64,000 nt of DNA from SZUA-584 sp040768905 (GCA_040768905.1 JAXGMA010000001.1:434001-498000), one strand, 5' to 3'; shown: positions 35,441 through 44,440, counted from the stretch's first letter. Made by a program: numbers and translations. The notes: generated from the letters alone by a model not told the origin.

Positions 35441-36592
35441 CTATCCCTGAGCCAATTCTGACAGTATATAAAAACCGTCTTTTTCTGTGATGTCAAATGT
35501 TTGTGCGTAAGTCTGTTCCTCGCCTGAAACGCCTGTCATCCGCATGTCGATCGACGTCATGACTTTTGTGTTTTTATAATAGGAAAACACCGCAGTGAGG
35601 TAGCTTTGCCCGTGCTGCTCAATGAACAGGAGAACTTCGTCTGCCGTACTTTGAGGAGAAAGACCGAACTGCTGTGCCTGTGCTATGGCATCAGCATCAA
35701 CGTTATAGCGTGTGGTCGCCATAATACGGCCGTTCTGGTAATCGCTCAGCAATAGCCTTATAAGCTTTTTTTCGCCGTCAAAGGCGGTCTCGATTTTTTT
35801 TCCGGCGGGGAAATACAGCACGACCTTACTTTGCTCCGGTTCATCTGAAGCATCGGAATAGTCTATAAAAGGATAAACCACTTTTGACGGCGTATAGCTG
35901 ATGGCGGATAAATCTTCCACACCTCTGGCATAGCCGAGGGTATCTGCAAATTTTAAGTAATAGTATTCCCTTACCGGCGTACCATGCTTGTCTTTTAATA
36001 TGCCGGCCGAGCTCGCGGTGCGCGCTAATATTGTTTCTCCTTCGCTGCCTACGGTTTCCTGATAGTATTCATGCCGGGAAAACCCTTGACCGGCGCCGGG
36101 TTCACCCGTCAGGACGGAGATCTCATTATAAAGTGAAAGCCGCTTCTCGCCGGCTGTGATCTCAATAACGCCCAAAAGTTCGCCTTGATCATTCAAGATG
36201 TTATATGCGCCGTCCTCAGTGACAAGATTTTTGAGTATTTCCGGGGTGGCTTTGGGCCTGGCAAGAGAAAGAGGCAGCGCCACGGCAACGGCCAATAGGA
36301 TAAGCAGTACAAGAACTTTTGCCGCATCAGCTGCAAAAAGCCTTTTATCACTTCCGGCAAAGTTTTCTTTTTTTATACTGCGTGCGTCTTGGCTGTTAAG
36401 AGGCTTGGTGTCGCCGCAATTTTCACACACTGTTTCATACTTGACCGAGAAAGGTATCAGGTTCAGAAAAAATGCTACGATATATCTCTTCAAACAAGCC
36501 AACCGAAATGAATGGCTTTTTTGGCAGGCTGGGCATTGCTGGCCGCTAAACGCCCCCAATTCGCACCGTGCGGTCCGTTTTCCAAAAATCAT
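35441..36592 (-). CDS. Zinc-ribbon membrane protein of unknown function
   Basis: About 383 residues, start chosen at ATG 36592 where GGAG is 6 nt upstream (an ATG six codons earlier overlaps that site). An N-terminal zinc ribbon (CPAC near residue 20 and CENCG near 55) is followed by one transmembrane helix (KVLVLLILLAVAVALPLSL) and an extracellular domain of about 280 residues with no family I recognise. The C-terminal segment (TQT-like FDITEKDGFYILSEL) resembles lipocalin-like or DUF4825-like beta sheets only loosely. It stands alone on the minus strand. Confidence 0.75.
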   Translation of the reverse strand: MIFGKRTARCELGAFSGQQCPACQKSHSFRLACLKRYIVAFFLNLIPFSVKYETVCENCGDTKPLNSQDARSIKKENFAGSDKRLFAADAAKVLVLLILLAVAVALPLSLARPKATPEILKNLVTEDGAYNILNDQGELLGVIEITAGEKRLSLYNEISVLTGEPGAGQGFSRHEYYQETVGSEGETILARTASSAGILKDKHGTPVREYYYLKFADTLGYARGVEDLSAISYTPSKVVYPFIDYSDASDEPEQSKVVLYFPAGKKIETAFDGEKKLIRLLLSDYQNGRIMATTRYNVDADAIAQAQQFGLSPQSTADEVLLFIEQHGQSYLTAVFSYYKNTKVMTSIDMRMTGVSGEEQTYAQTFDITEKDGFYILSELAQG

Positions 36593-36691
36593 GGGTTTCT
36601 CCAAAATCATTTATTTTTATTTGGCATTATACCACACATTTTCATTTGCAAATACGAATAAGCTTTAAACAGATAAAAAAAGGAGTGCGCC

Positions 36692-37009
36692 ATGCCGCGT
36701 TATCCCATAAGGTTTGCATTTTCACCGCAGCAAAACGAACGCATTGAGGCCGTCGTCACTGCGCCAAGACAGCTTTGCAGCATCGTTCACGGGACGGTGC
36801 TTGACTTAGAAGGCCTTCGTATCAGGCAGGCCGTTGTGCGGCTTTTTTCGGGCATAAAGGATGACTTAAAACCAGTCGCCGATACGTTGACAGATGATGA
36901 CGGTGAATTTGTGCTTGGACCGCTTGAAGCCGAAAAAAACTACGTCATCAAAGTATATACGGACGGCGTCAAGCTGCGCGAGCTCACCATTAAACCGCTT
37001 AAAAAATGA
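36692..37009 (+). CDS. Small carboxypeptidase-regulatory-like (transthyretin-fold) protein
   Basis: A 105-residue protein whose residues 30-100 (IVHGTVLDLEGLRIRQAVVR, DTLTDDDGEFVLGPLEAEKN, YVIKVYTDGVKLRELTI) fit a CarboxypepD_reg / Cna-B-like beta sandwich. No signal peptide is visible, which is unusual because such domains are mostly extracellular; it may be a phage-derived or cytoplasmic scaffold protein. AAGGAG precedes the start. Divergent from the zinc-ribbon gene. Confidence 0.8.
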   Translation: MPRYPIRFAFSPQQNERIEAVVTAPRQLCSIVHGTVLDLEGLRIRQAVVRLFSGIKDDLKPVADTLTDDDGEFVLGPLEAEKNYVIKVYTDGVKLRELTIKPLKK

Positions 37010-37107
37010 ACAAAAGAAGCGAAAAACGTCTGATTGATCCGGCAAACATTCTTGCGGATGGAACTTGCCGCCCCGGCAATGCCTGCCGGACGGCCGATCG
37101 CCATGTC

Positions 37108-37136
37108 TTGAAATAGCGGACAAGCACCTGTATAAT
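37108..37136 (+). promoter_or_regulatory. Strong candidate promoter of the pseudokinase gene
   Basis: TTGAAA (37108-37113), 17-bp spacer and a perfect TATAAT (37131-37136). Transcription would start near 37143, only about 10 nt before ATG 37153, which favours ATG 37168 as the real start or near-leaderless translation. Confidence 0.65.
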
Positions 37137-37152
37137 AGGGATATAACATAAT

Positions 37153-38733
37153 ATGGGGATTGAGGATATGACTGCAAAAAGCGCGGTTGCGCGCGTCGTT
37201 TTTAAGAGGGGGAAAAGAATAGCCCTTCAAGCTTTCTTAGATGACAGCAATTTGACGCATGAACAAAAGCTTTATGCGCTTGAGTGTATTGTCAGCCAGG
37301 TGCTTGCTTTGCACCGGTCGGGACGGTACGGTTTTGACATTTATCCCGGAAAGATGTATACGGTAAATGGGCGCGCAGTTTTTAAACCGTGTTTGGCGCA
37401 GCTGCAAAACACCGGTGTTTTGCCGATAAGGCCGGGGTATTCTGCACCCGAGCGCTACAGCGGGGAAATGACGGGGCCTTGGACGGATGTGTATGCGCTG
37501 AGTGCTCTTTTTTTGCGTTTTATGACCGGCAGCGCGCCTCCGCCCGCTTTTGAGCGTGAGGATATAATGATACAGATCGAACCTGTCCCTGAAAAGATCA
37601 GACCGCTGGTGAGTATCGTGGCCCAAGGGCTTTGCCTTCGCAGTGAAAAAAGGCCGCCTCTTGACAAGCTGGCCGCAGAGCTCAAAACGCTGCTTCCGGC
37701 AGCGGACGAAGTTAAAGGCAAAGCAAAGAAGCATCGTTTTTTTCGAAGACGATTCACAGCAGCCTTTTGTGTTTTGATCATACTGGCCGGCGGCGCTGTG
37801 GCTGTCAGTGAAATCAATTATGCAGAGGCTTTGAAGCTGATACAAAACGGCTCATATGCCAAAGCGTCACGAGCGCTTGGCGGTGTGCCGGCGTTTTACC
37901 GCGATACAAAAGAGCTTTCGCTTTATGCGCAGGCTTCGGGCATGCTGGAACAAGGGCGGTATGAACAGGCCGCAGAGCTATTTTTATCTCTTGGCAGCTT
38001 TCGTGACGCTGCGGGGATGGCGCTGCTGTCGCAGTACGGCGGGGCGCTGCAATTGCTGGAAACGGGCAGGTATGAGAGCGCAAGAACGGCCTTCTTGGCA
38101 TTGGGGGGATTTGAGGATGCCATACAGATGGCAGATGAGGCTGCCTACAGACTGGCTTTACATAACATGAAAGACGGCCAGCTGCTCGAAGCGCAAGAAG
38201 CCTTGCGCGCGCTGCATCCGTACAAAGATACCAAAGAGCTGCTGTCAAATCTGGATGATAAGATTTTCGATAAGGCGCGTACGTATTATGAACGGGAGCA
38301 ATACGAGCAAGCCGCCGTTTACTTTGCAGCCCTTCGGAAAAATACGCAGGCGAAAGCTTACGGCAGAGTATGCACCCTTGCGCTGGCGATGCAGGAAGGC
38401 TGTTTTTCGCGCGCACAATATGAGGAACTGCTGCGCTGTGCTGCATATGTAGACATTGCGCATTTTGCGCTCAGCGACGCTGTGATACAGCTTTTTATTG
38501 AGGGCAAGTGGAACGATGGCACCGACACATTCACTCTTGAGGCAAACGGCAGCATAAGCAGCAGCCTGCCGATGGGCGAAGGTGAGCACTTTTTTCGCGA
38601 TACAGCGCTTTTTTGTCGGCAAAACGGCCGAGAGGAAGAGAAGGTAATTCTTTTCGGATATATCAACAACAACACCATATCTCTTTACTGCTGTGCCAGT
38701 ACCGCAACGTATACATTGACAAGGCAGGCTTAA
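37153..38733 (+). CDS. Membrane-anchored pseudokinase with TPR-like repeats
   Basis: Up to 526 residues (521 if ATG 37168 is used). The first ~170 residues hold a shortened Ser/Thr kinase fold: the activation-segment end GYSAPERYSG and the helix-F region WTDVYALSALFLRFMTG are clear. The glycine loop and VAIK Lys are missing, and the catalytic loop and DFG are degenerate (FDIYPGKMYTVNG, then VFKPCL). A transmembrane helix near 205-220 separates an extracellular part with four or five helical repeats like YEQAAELFLSLGSFRDA, then a small C-terminal beta domain. It probably senses or scaffolds instead of phosphorylating. Confidence 0.82.
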   Translation: MGIEDMTAKSAVARVVFKRGKRIALQAFLDDSNLTHEQKLYALECIVSQVLALHRSGRYGFDIYPGKMYTVNGRAVFKPCLAQLQNTGVLPIRPGYSAPERYSGEMTGPWTDVYALSALFLRFMTGSAPPPAFEREDIMIQIEPVPEKIRPLVSIVAQGLCLRSEKRPPLDKLAAELKTLLPAADEVKGKAKKHRFFRRRFTAAFCVLIILAGGAVAVSEINYAEALKLIQNGSYAKASRALGGVPAFYRDTKELSLYAQASGMLEQGRYEQAAELFLSLGSFRDAAGMALLSQYGGALQLLETGRYESARTAFLALGGFEDAIQMADEAAYRLALHNMKDGQLLEAQEALRALHPYKDTKELLSNLDDKIFDKARTYYEREQYEQAAVYFAALRKNTQAKAYGRVCTLALAMQEGCFSRAQYEELLRCAAYVDIAHFALSDAVIQLFIEGKWNDGTDTFTLEANGSISSSLPMGEGEHFFRDTALFCRQNGREEEKVILFGYINNNTISLYCCASTATYTLTRQA

Positions 38734-38835
38734 TGCCAGCATAAGGGCTCTTTTTTAGAATGCCGTGTCCGTGTTATAATGAAGCATAAAGCGTGCATGG
38801 CTGCACGTAGTATCAGGCGTCATAAGGGAGGGCAT

Positions 38836-39996
38836 ATGAAACAGTTGACAATCGTACTTGACGGAATCGCTGACAGGCCGCAGCAAAAACTTGAAGGAAA
38901 ATCACCCATGGAAGCGGCAAAAACACCCGGGCTTGATGCGCTTTGCGCAGCAGGCAAAGCCGGAACGGTACGCACCATCCCGCAAGGCCTCGAAATCGGC
39001 AGCGCCGTAGCCAACTTAAGCTTACTCGGGTACGATCCTGCCGGTACTTACAAGGGACGCGCTGTCATAGAGGCGGCAGGGGCGGGGCTTGCCGTGAAGC
39101 AGGGGGCGCTCTACGTGCGGTGCAACTTTGTGACATTGGAAGGCCAAAGCTTTGAGCAGAGCGTGATGCAGAGTTACAGTGCGCACGATATAGAAACGCC
39201 AAAAGCACGGCCGCTCACACAGCGCCTTAACGAAGAGGTTTTCGGCGGCGCAGCGCAGCTTATCCACACAGATACGTTCCGGAACATACTTGTGGTAGAT
39301 GGGGCGGCGAGGGAAGCAGAACAGCTTTTGTTTACACCCGCACACGAAATGATCGGTGATAAACTGGCTGAGCACCTGCATGGCAGCGCAGCCATGCAGC
39401 CGTATTTTGATATGTTGCGTAAGGCTTATGAAGTGCTTTCCAAAGACAACGATACAAAAGCAAACGGCATCTGGTTCTGGGGCGCGTCCTATGCACCGCA
39501 TTTCGGGCCTCCGCCTCCAGGGCGGCGGGTCATACTCGCCGAAACCACACTGATGCGCGGTATTGCGGCGCTGCTTCATACCGACTGCGTCTCAACGGCT
39601 GAAGACGCTGGCTTTGAACAATATTTGAAGGATAAAACGGCAGACGCTATCCATGCGCTTGAGGAGTACGATTACGCCTATATACACATCCAAAAGCTGG
39701 ACGACCTTTCGCATGAGCTGATGCCAAAGGAAAAAGCGCACGCTATAGAGATGATAGACTCTTTTTTCATACAGCCGTTTTTTGCGCAGATCCGCATGCC
39801 TTGCAGCGCAATGATCGTATCCGACCACTATACGTTTTCGGACAGCGGCGGCCATGGGGCGGAACCGGCGCCGTTTTTGCTGCTTGGGCACGGCGCAGAC
39901 GGCAATGCTGGCCGGTTTACCGAACCATGCTGCCGCGAAACGGGATTCGACTTGACCGCGCCGCAGCTTGTCGCGATACAGCGCGGAGAAGGGTAA
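38836..39996 (+). CDS. apgM: Cofactor-independent phosphoglycerate mutase, archaeal (ApgM) type
   Basis: About 386 residues; start at ATG 38836 with AGGGAGGG (an ATG 19 codons earlier precedes that site). It interconverts 3- and 2-phosphoglycerate. Alkaline-phosphatase-superfamily metal sites are visible: the first Asp in TIVLDGIADRP, a nucleophile Ser in EIGSAVANLSLLGYDP, YIHIQKLDDLSHE and VSDHYTF. The usual GSD at the nucleophile is GSA here, keeping Ser but losing the neighbouring Asp. It appears monocistronic. From 39997 to 40222 I see no gene. Confidence 0.88.
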   Translation: MKQLTIVLDGIADRPQQKLEGKSPMEAAKTPGLDALCAAGKAGTVRTIPQGLEIGSAVANLSLLGYDPAGTYKGRAVIEAAGAGLAVKQGALYVRCNFVTLEGQSFEQSVMQSYSAHDIETPKARPLTQRLNEEVFGGAAQLIHTDTFRNILVVDGAAREAEQLLFTPAHEMIGDKLAEHLHGSAAMQPYFDMLRKAYEVLSKDNDTKANGIWFWGASYAPHFGPPPPGRRVILAETTLMRGIAALLHTDCVSTAEDAGFEQYLKDKTADAIHALEEYDYAYIHIQKLDDLSHELMPKEKAHAIEMIDSFFIQPFFAQIRMPCSAMIVSDHYTFSDSGGHGAEPAPFLLLGHGADGNAGRFTEPCCRETGFDLTAPQLVAIQRGEG

Positions 39997-40222
39997 GGCC
40001 TCTGCAAGCCTTTGCCGCAGCTAATTTGTGTGAAAAGCATACGGCCGCTGTGACCGCATATGTATATACCGGGAGGACGGGACGAAAAAACCAAGACGGT
40101 TGACAGACTGCGCCCAGGCGAGAGGCTTAAAAAAATTGGAGTGCGCGCTGCCAAATACGGTCATGCATGGGTGCCCGCTCTTTCAGCCGTACAGTTATAG
40201 GCATGTGTTGCAATAATTATAT

Positions 40223-40250
40223 TTGATATACATTTTTATTGTGGTAGAAT
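40223..40250 (+). promoter_or_regulatory. Candidate promoter of the DUF4203-like pair
   Basis: TTGATA (40223-40228) and TAGAAT (40245-40250) with a 16-bp spacer, about 20 bp before the start codon at 40272. Confidence 0.45.
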
Positions 40251-40271
40251 AGGCAAAAGGGGGAGGACGTC

Positions 40272-40877
40272 ATGGATATACTGGCTGTTATTATACTGAT
40301 CGTCAACCTGTTGCTCGGCATCGTATTTTGTTTTTTCGGCAACAGATGGCTCAAGATCGTTTTAGGCGTATACGGCTTTGCGGCGGGTTTTTTGCTCGGC
40401 AATACGTTGCTGCCGATCGTGACATCTTTCGGCGACACAGCGGTGTTGCTGGCGAGCCTTGGCCTCGGAGTTGTCGGGGCGCTGCTTTTTGTGTTCGTCC
40501 TTTACCTGGGGATTTTCTTTATCGGGTTTGGCGGAGGCTTACTGCTTTGTTTGCTCGCTGCAGAGTTTTTCCGGCTCAATATACTTGAATGGTACGTGTT
40601 TATCCCGATGCTGCTGATATGTGCGGGCCTGGGGGCGTTGACGCTCAACAACCGACGCATTTTCATATCGGTGTTTACAGCTTACATCGGTGCGTCGGCT
40701 CTGGCCATGTTCGTACACCAGATCGTTTCCGGCATTGATCTTAATACGTTGCTATTGACAAATGAACAGGCTGCATACAGCGTATACAGGTCGGATATAT
40801 ATCTGATCACGCTTGGTGTTTTCTTCTTTGCTGGTCTTATTGTCCAGTTGGCGGTCACAGGCAAAAAGAAGACATGA
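40272..40877 (+). CDS. DUF4203-like multi-pass membrane protein
   Basis: A 201-residue protein with about seven transmembrane helices and glycine-rich turns (GNRWLKIVLGVYGFAAGFLLG, GIFFIGFGGGLLLCLLA), resembling DUF4203/TMEM198-type proteins. No catalytic motif is seen. It has GGGGGAGG before the start, and a second protein of similar plan follows 21 bp downstream, so the two probably work together. The function is unknown. Confidence 0.78.
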   Translation: MDILAVIILIVNLLLGIVFCFFGNRWLKIVLGVYGFAAGFLLGNTLLPIVTSFGDTAVLLASLGLGVVGALLFVFVLYLGIFFIGFGGGLLLCLLAAEFFRLNILEWYVFIPMLLICAGLGALTLNNRRIFISVFTAYIGASALAMFVHQIVSGIDLNTLLLTNEQAAYSVYRSDIYLITLGVFFFAGLIVQLAVTGKKKT

Positions 40878-40898
40878 TTTATTAAGGAAGGGGATAAA

Positions 40899-41582
40899 AT
40901 GAACTTACCAATGATATTGCTTGCCATTGGCATCGCCGCACTCGTGATCAGCTTGCTGCACTGCTTTTTCGGGTACAGGCTTGCAAGGTTTTTGCTGCCT
41001 GTCTGTGGGGTTTTGCTTATTGAAGGCGCGTTGTATATCTTTGTTTACAAGTCGCTTATGCTGGACACCATGGGGACATGGCTATTTTTTGCCGGCACAG
41101 GCCTTTCCAGTTACTTTATGCTTTTCTTTTTCCAGCGCATCGCCGCATTTTTCACCGGCTTGACCGGTGCTGCCTTGTTTCTGGTTTTCGTTGTTTACGC
41201 GTTCTCAATGTATAACCTGCCTTTTCTCTACCCGATCGGCATGACACTTTGTGTGCTGTGCGGCTTGATCGCAGCGGTTTACAGGCGGGTCGGCGTCGCT
41301 GTTTTTTCTGCCTTGTTTGGCGGCTGTGCGGCGGCATATGCCGGGCTTTATCTCTTTTTTGAGGGCATCGAAGCAGAGCAGTTCTTGTTCGGCAATCTTC
41401 TTTTGCCTATCGAAATGTTCCTTTCCTCAAATGCACTGATGATCTGCGGCGTTGCAGCTGCTCTGACAATCGCCGGTATTGCGGTGCAGATCAAACTGAC
41501 TGGCTTAACGCAAGTGCTCAAAGGACGGTTTCGCAACGGAACCGGTTCAAATAAACATTCAAACATGGCGGATATGGTTTAA
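40899..41582 (+). CDS. Second DUF4203-like multi-pass membrane protein
   Basis: A 227-residue protein with about seven transmembrane helices; HCFFGYRLARFLLPVCGVLL matches the opening CFFGNRWLKIVLGVYGFAAG of its neighbour, so the two are likely diverged duplicates. A basic C-terminal tail follows the last helix (VQIKLTGLTQVLKGRFRNG). AAGGAAGGGG precedes the start. The pair ends at the terminator at 41596. Confidence 0.72.
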   Translation: MNLPMILLAIGIAALVISLLHCFFGYRLARFLLPVCGVLLIEGALYIFVYKSLMLDTMGTWLFFAGTGLSSYFMLFFFQRIAAFFTGLTGAALFLVFVVYAFSMYNLPFLYPIGMTLCVLCGLIAAVYRRVGVAVFSALFGGCAAAYAGLYLFFEGIEAEQFLFGNLLLPIEMFLSSNALMICGVAAALTIAGIAVQIKLTGLTQVLKGRFRNGTGSNKHSNMADMV

Positions 41583-41595
41583 AAATCCGAACCAT

Positions 41596-41622
41596 AAAAA
41601 AACGGGCATGGCGCCCGTTTTT
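41596..41622. terminator. Bidirectional terminator
   Basis: AAAACGGGC pairs with GCCCGTTTTT over a short loop, between convergent genes. Confidence 0.85.
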
Positions 41623-41631
41623 CATTTCACA

Positions 41632-42294
41632 TCAATTGGCGTAGGTTGCCGATATCTGCGCAGCAGCCAGCACATGGCCTTCTATCTCAAAAAGAAGATC
41701 ATCCTGAGAAAAGCCTTCAGCCAAAGCAGGAGACACATCAAGCGCATAGACGGTGATCACGTAGGTATGCGGTTTGTCGGGCGGCGCAGGCCCGCCGTAG
41801 CCAGTCTGGCCGAAGCCGTTTTTGCCCTGTACCATGGCGTTCGCCGCATCGATGCTCGCGTTCGCGGGTAAATTTGTTTCCGTAAAACCGCAGGCCAGCC
41901 AGTGCACCCATGCATAACCGCATAGGGGTTCGGAATCCGGGTCAATCATCGTTAAGGCAAAGCAGGCCGTGCCTTCTGGCGGGTTGTTGATGGAGAGAGG
42001 TAATGAGAGCGTGGCCACAGGGCCTGCCTTTTGGCTGCCGCGCTTGCCGTATTCATCACTTATTGTTCCGCCGCTTATGCCGCTGCTGGTGACTGAGAAT
42101 GCGCCTCCGGCAGCCGTTACGATGCCTTGAGTTTGTGTTTTTGATACCGGTGTGGGTTGGTGTTCCGGCGAGGGATTGTTTTCTTGCGGCTGTGCGTCTT
42201 TGGCTGTGCAGCCAGCTGCGCAAAGACATGCAAAAACAAGCCCGGCAAAAACAACGCACAAATATGGTTTAAACTTCTTTTCATGATCCGGCAC
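41632..42294 (-). CDS. YbhB/YbcL-like (PEBP/Raf kinase inhibitor-like) lipoprotein
   Basis: About 220 residues from GTG 42294. A signal peptide ends in the lipobox CLCAAGC; a Pro/Gln-rich linker follows, then a PEBP domain with FALTMIDPDSEPLCGYAWVHW and GYGGPAPPDKPHTYVITVYAL. Bacterial members bind small ligands; a precise role is unknown. An ATG in a different frame (ATGAAAAGAAG, about 42276-42286) has better spacing from GGCGGAG, so a one-base loss in an A-run may have shifted the original MKKK-type start. It lies downstream of hpt. Confidence 0.85.
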   Translation of the reverse strand: MPDHEKKFKPYLCVVFAGLVFACLCAAGCTAKDAQPQENNPSPEHQPTPVSKTQTQGIVTAAGGAFSVTSSGISGGTISDEYGKRGSQKAGPVATLSLPLSINNPPEGTACFALTMIDPDSEPLCGYAWVHWLACGFTETNLPANASIDAANAMVQGKNGFGQTGYGGPAPPDKPHTYVITVYALDVSPALAEGFSQDDLLFEIEGHVLAAAQISATYAN

Positions 42295-42317
42295 TCCGCC
42301 TATTTTCTTGGCCAGTC

Positions 42318-42854
42318 TTAGCTGTTTGCCTGGTCTTTGTTTATTTCGACGACATAGGGAAGGTTGCGCCATTTTTCGCCCACATCCATGCCATAGCCCA
42401 TTAGCCACGTGTTGGAAACGGTAAACCCGGTATAGGCAAGGGGGACGTCTATAAGCTGCTGCGAAGGGTTAACGAACAGCGCGCACACTTTGACGCTGGC
42501 CGGATGGCGCGCCTCAAGGGTCTGCACGAGATAACCGAGCGTTAAGCCTGTGCGCACGATATCCTCGGCGATGAGCACATGTTTGTCTGTAATGTCTATA
42601 TCAAGATCCTTGGTGATACGCACGATGCCGGATTGGTTTGCCGCGTAAACGCCAATCGACATACAGTCCGTCATAATGGGAATCTCTATGGCACGCGTCA
42701 AATCTGCGAAGAAGTAAAGCGAACCTTTGAGCAAAGCGACGATAACAAGTTCCTTGCCTGCGTAATCAAGAGTGATTTGTTTGCCCAGTTCGCAAACGCG
42801 CTGTTCAAGCGCTTCTTTGGTAAACAGGACACGTTTGTATTCAGGCTGATGCAT
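42318..42854 (-). CDS. Divergent hypoxanthine phosphoribosyltransferase
   Basis: A 178-residue type I PRTase. LVIVALLKGSLYFFADL, VRITKDLDIDI, the PRPP loop region VLIAEDIVRTGLTLGYLV and the GYGMD/RNLPYV end match HPRT. The PRPP loop normally reads EDI(I/V)DTG; here the second Asp, the general base in HPRT, is Arg (codon CGC). The purine-pocket segment is also changed (GFTVSNTWLMGYGMD). It may be salvage HPRT with altered chemistry or a PRTase for another substrate. It lies 6 bp after the kinase-like/nuclease-like gene and is certainly co-transcribed with it. Confidence 0.82.
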   Translation of the reverse strand: MHQPEYKRVLFTKEALEQRVCELGKQITLDYAGKELVIVALLKGSLYFFADLTRAIEIPIMTDCMSIGVYAANQSGIVRITKDLDIDITDKHVLIAEDIVRTGLTLGYLVQTLEARHPASVKVCALFVNPSQQLIDVPLAYTGFTVSNTWLMGYGMDVGEKWRNLPYVVEINKDQANS

Positions 42855-42860
42855 GATGGA

Positions 42861-43793
42861 TTAATCTCCGTTAGGTAAAAAACGCTCGAGCATTGAATGA
42901 AAATCCTTCTTGTAGACGATCTTGATATTGGTGCCGGGATAAAGCTCGCGCAGTTTTTTTATTTTTTTATTTTTTGCAGTCACGTATTTCTGATTCATCG
43001 TCGTCAGCTCGATATATGTTTCAAATTTGGGCAGATAAAAATCCGGGCTGAAAGCCGAGGTCACATTGCCGGCAGCGTCCCATTCTACGGGAAAAGTTTT
43101 AGGCTCATAGACCCAATCGATATGATACATATCAAGCAATTTTACAAACTCGATCTCCGATTGGTTTTTCAGCAGCGCAATATCTGAGATGTGGCACTGG
43201 GTGTTTGTATCGCGGGCTTGTTGCTCAATGCGCTCATGCAGTGCGCGCTGTTCAAGCATGGCTATGATGGCAGCCACGCATTCGTCAATGGCAAGTGAAG
43301 CTGTGTTGAGCATGATATCATAATGAGATGCATCAGCGAGCGAAATTCCAAACACCGTGGAAACAAATTTTCGTTGTTTTTTCTCAGCCTTTAACAGAAT
43401 CTGAGCCGCTTGCTGTTCCGTCACGCGGTATTGCCTTTTGGCGCGGGCAATGCGTACAGCGTCCGGTGCGTATACCCGGACATGCAGGGCATCCTTATCG
43501 CCGCTGAATATGGCCTGAGAGCCAAAACCGACCATGACACAGTCGTTTGTTTTTGCGTATTCCCGAACCCTGCTGCCAAGAAGGTCGGCAAACGTCTCGC
43601 CGCTCTTGCCTGTTGTAAGATAGAACTTGGCGCTTTCGGTGAGCATGTGGCGTTCATGCAAAGTTGCATCATCAAGAAATTGAGTCAGCATCGTATCATG
43701 TGTGATGAGCGTAAAGCCTTTTTTTTGCGCCAGTGCGGCAGCGATCTCGTTGCCGAAACTGCACCGTTGCCTTGAAATCGTGATGACGGCCAA
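42861..43793 (-). CDS. Cytidylate-kinase-like protein fused to a PD-(D/E)XK-nuclease-like domain
   Basis: A 310-residue protein from TTG 43793 (GGGGGAAG upstream). Residues 1-190 resemble the cytidylate kinase-like family (VITISRQRCSFGNEIAAALA at the P-loop position, where the usual GSGG is SFGN, then RIARAKRQYRVTEQQA and DIMLNTASL). Residues about 215-310 look nuclease-like: EFVKLLDMYHIDWVYEPK, FSPDFYLPKFETYIELTTM, KNKKIKKLRELYP and IKIVYKKDF. The PD...ExT pattern keeps the acidic pair but replaces the catalytic Lys with Thr. I recall similar C-terminal domains near hpt genes in other bacteria; that needs checking. Confidence 0.72.
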   Translation of the reverse strand: MAVITISRQRCSFGNEIAAALAQKKGFTLITHDTMLTQFLDDATLHERHMLTESAKFYLTTGKSGETFADLLGSRVREYAKTNDCVMVGFGSQAIFSGDKDALHVRVYAPDAVRIARAKRQYRVTEQQAAQILLKAEKKQRKFVSTVFGISLADASHYDIMLNTASLAIDECVAAIIAMLEQRALHERIEQQARDTNTQCHISDIALLKNQSEIEFVKLLDMYHIDWVYEPKTFPVEWDAAGNVTSAFSPDFYLPKFETYIELTTMNQKYVTAKNKKIKKLRELYPGTNIKIVYKKDFHSMLERFLPNGD

Positions 43794-43931
43794 AATACTT
43801 CCCCCTTATTTAAACATTATATCACAATTAAAAGAGCAGGTGAATACAACCATATATTTATATTTTTTGATGCGTGCTGAGTTTTATTTTGATGTAGATT
43901 TGCACGGGAAGATTCTTAAAGGGGGGGCTTC

Positions 43932-44378
43932 ATGGCGAAAAGAAAAAAGCGCGTGAGCGGAACAGGGTTAAAAAGCGAGGCGGCTTATACGGTGCTGGAA
44001 AACGGATCGTGGCATGCGGATATAAGCGCAGTCAAGCTTTGCATTGAAAAGTATATCATGGAAGCGGCCGAGTCCGGCAAGGTCAGCCTTGCGGGCCTGT
44101 GTATCTATCTTGGCATCACACGGGAGAAGCTCGCCCTTTGGCGCAGCGGTTATTTTTTAACGCAGGATAGGGGAGATACTTGTATTGCGCCTCATATGCA
44201 GCTTGCTGAGTGTGTGGAAATGGGGCTGCTTTATCTGCAGCAGCACTGGGAAGAAAGCGATAAGCCTTCTGTTTTGCACTTAAAGCAGCTTGAGGCTACG
44301 GGAGCATTTTCGGATAACAGCGGATTGTCTGCAAAGCCACCGTTTGATTTAGGACGGCTCAAAAAATTTGCGCGGTAA
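43932..44378 (+). CDS. Terminase small-subunit-like DNA-binding protein
   Basis: A 148-residue protein with a basic start (MAKRKKRVSG), a helix-turn-helix-like segment (GKVSLAGLCIYLGITREKLA) and a helical C-terminal part (ECVEMGLLYLQQHWEE, VLHLKQLEATGAFSD), the layout of small terminase subunits from Clostridia phages and prophages. It is separated from the large subunit by a ferredoxin gene. GGGGGGGC precedes the start. No other phage structural or lysis genes are near, so it may be a domesticated or stranded packaging gene. The assignment rests on layout plus the large subunit next door. Confidence 0.65.
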   Translation: MAKRKKRVSGTGLKSEAAYTVLENGSWHADISAVKLCIEKYIMEAAESGKVSLAGLCIYLGITREKLALWRSGYFLTQDRGDTCIAPHMQLAECVEMGLLYLQQHWEESDKPSVLHLKQLEATGAFSDNSGLSAKPPFDLGRLKKFAR

Positions 44379-44440
44379 ATCATGAATAATCGGCTTAAGT
44401 CAGGGAACAATAGACAATTATTTTTTAAAGGAGGAGACAG

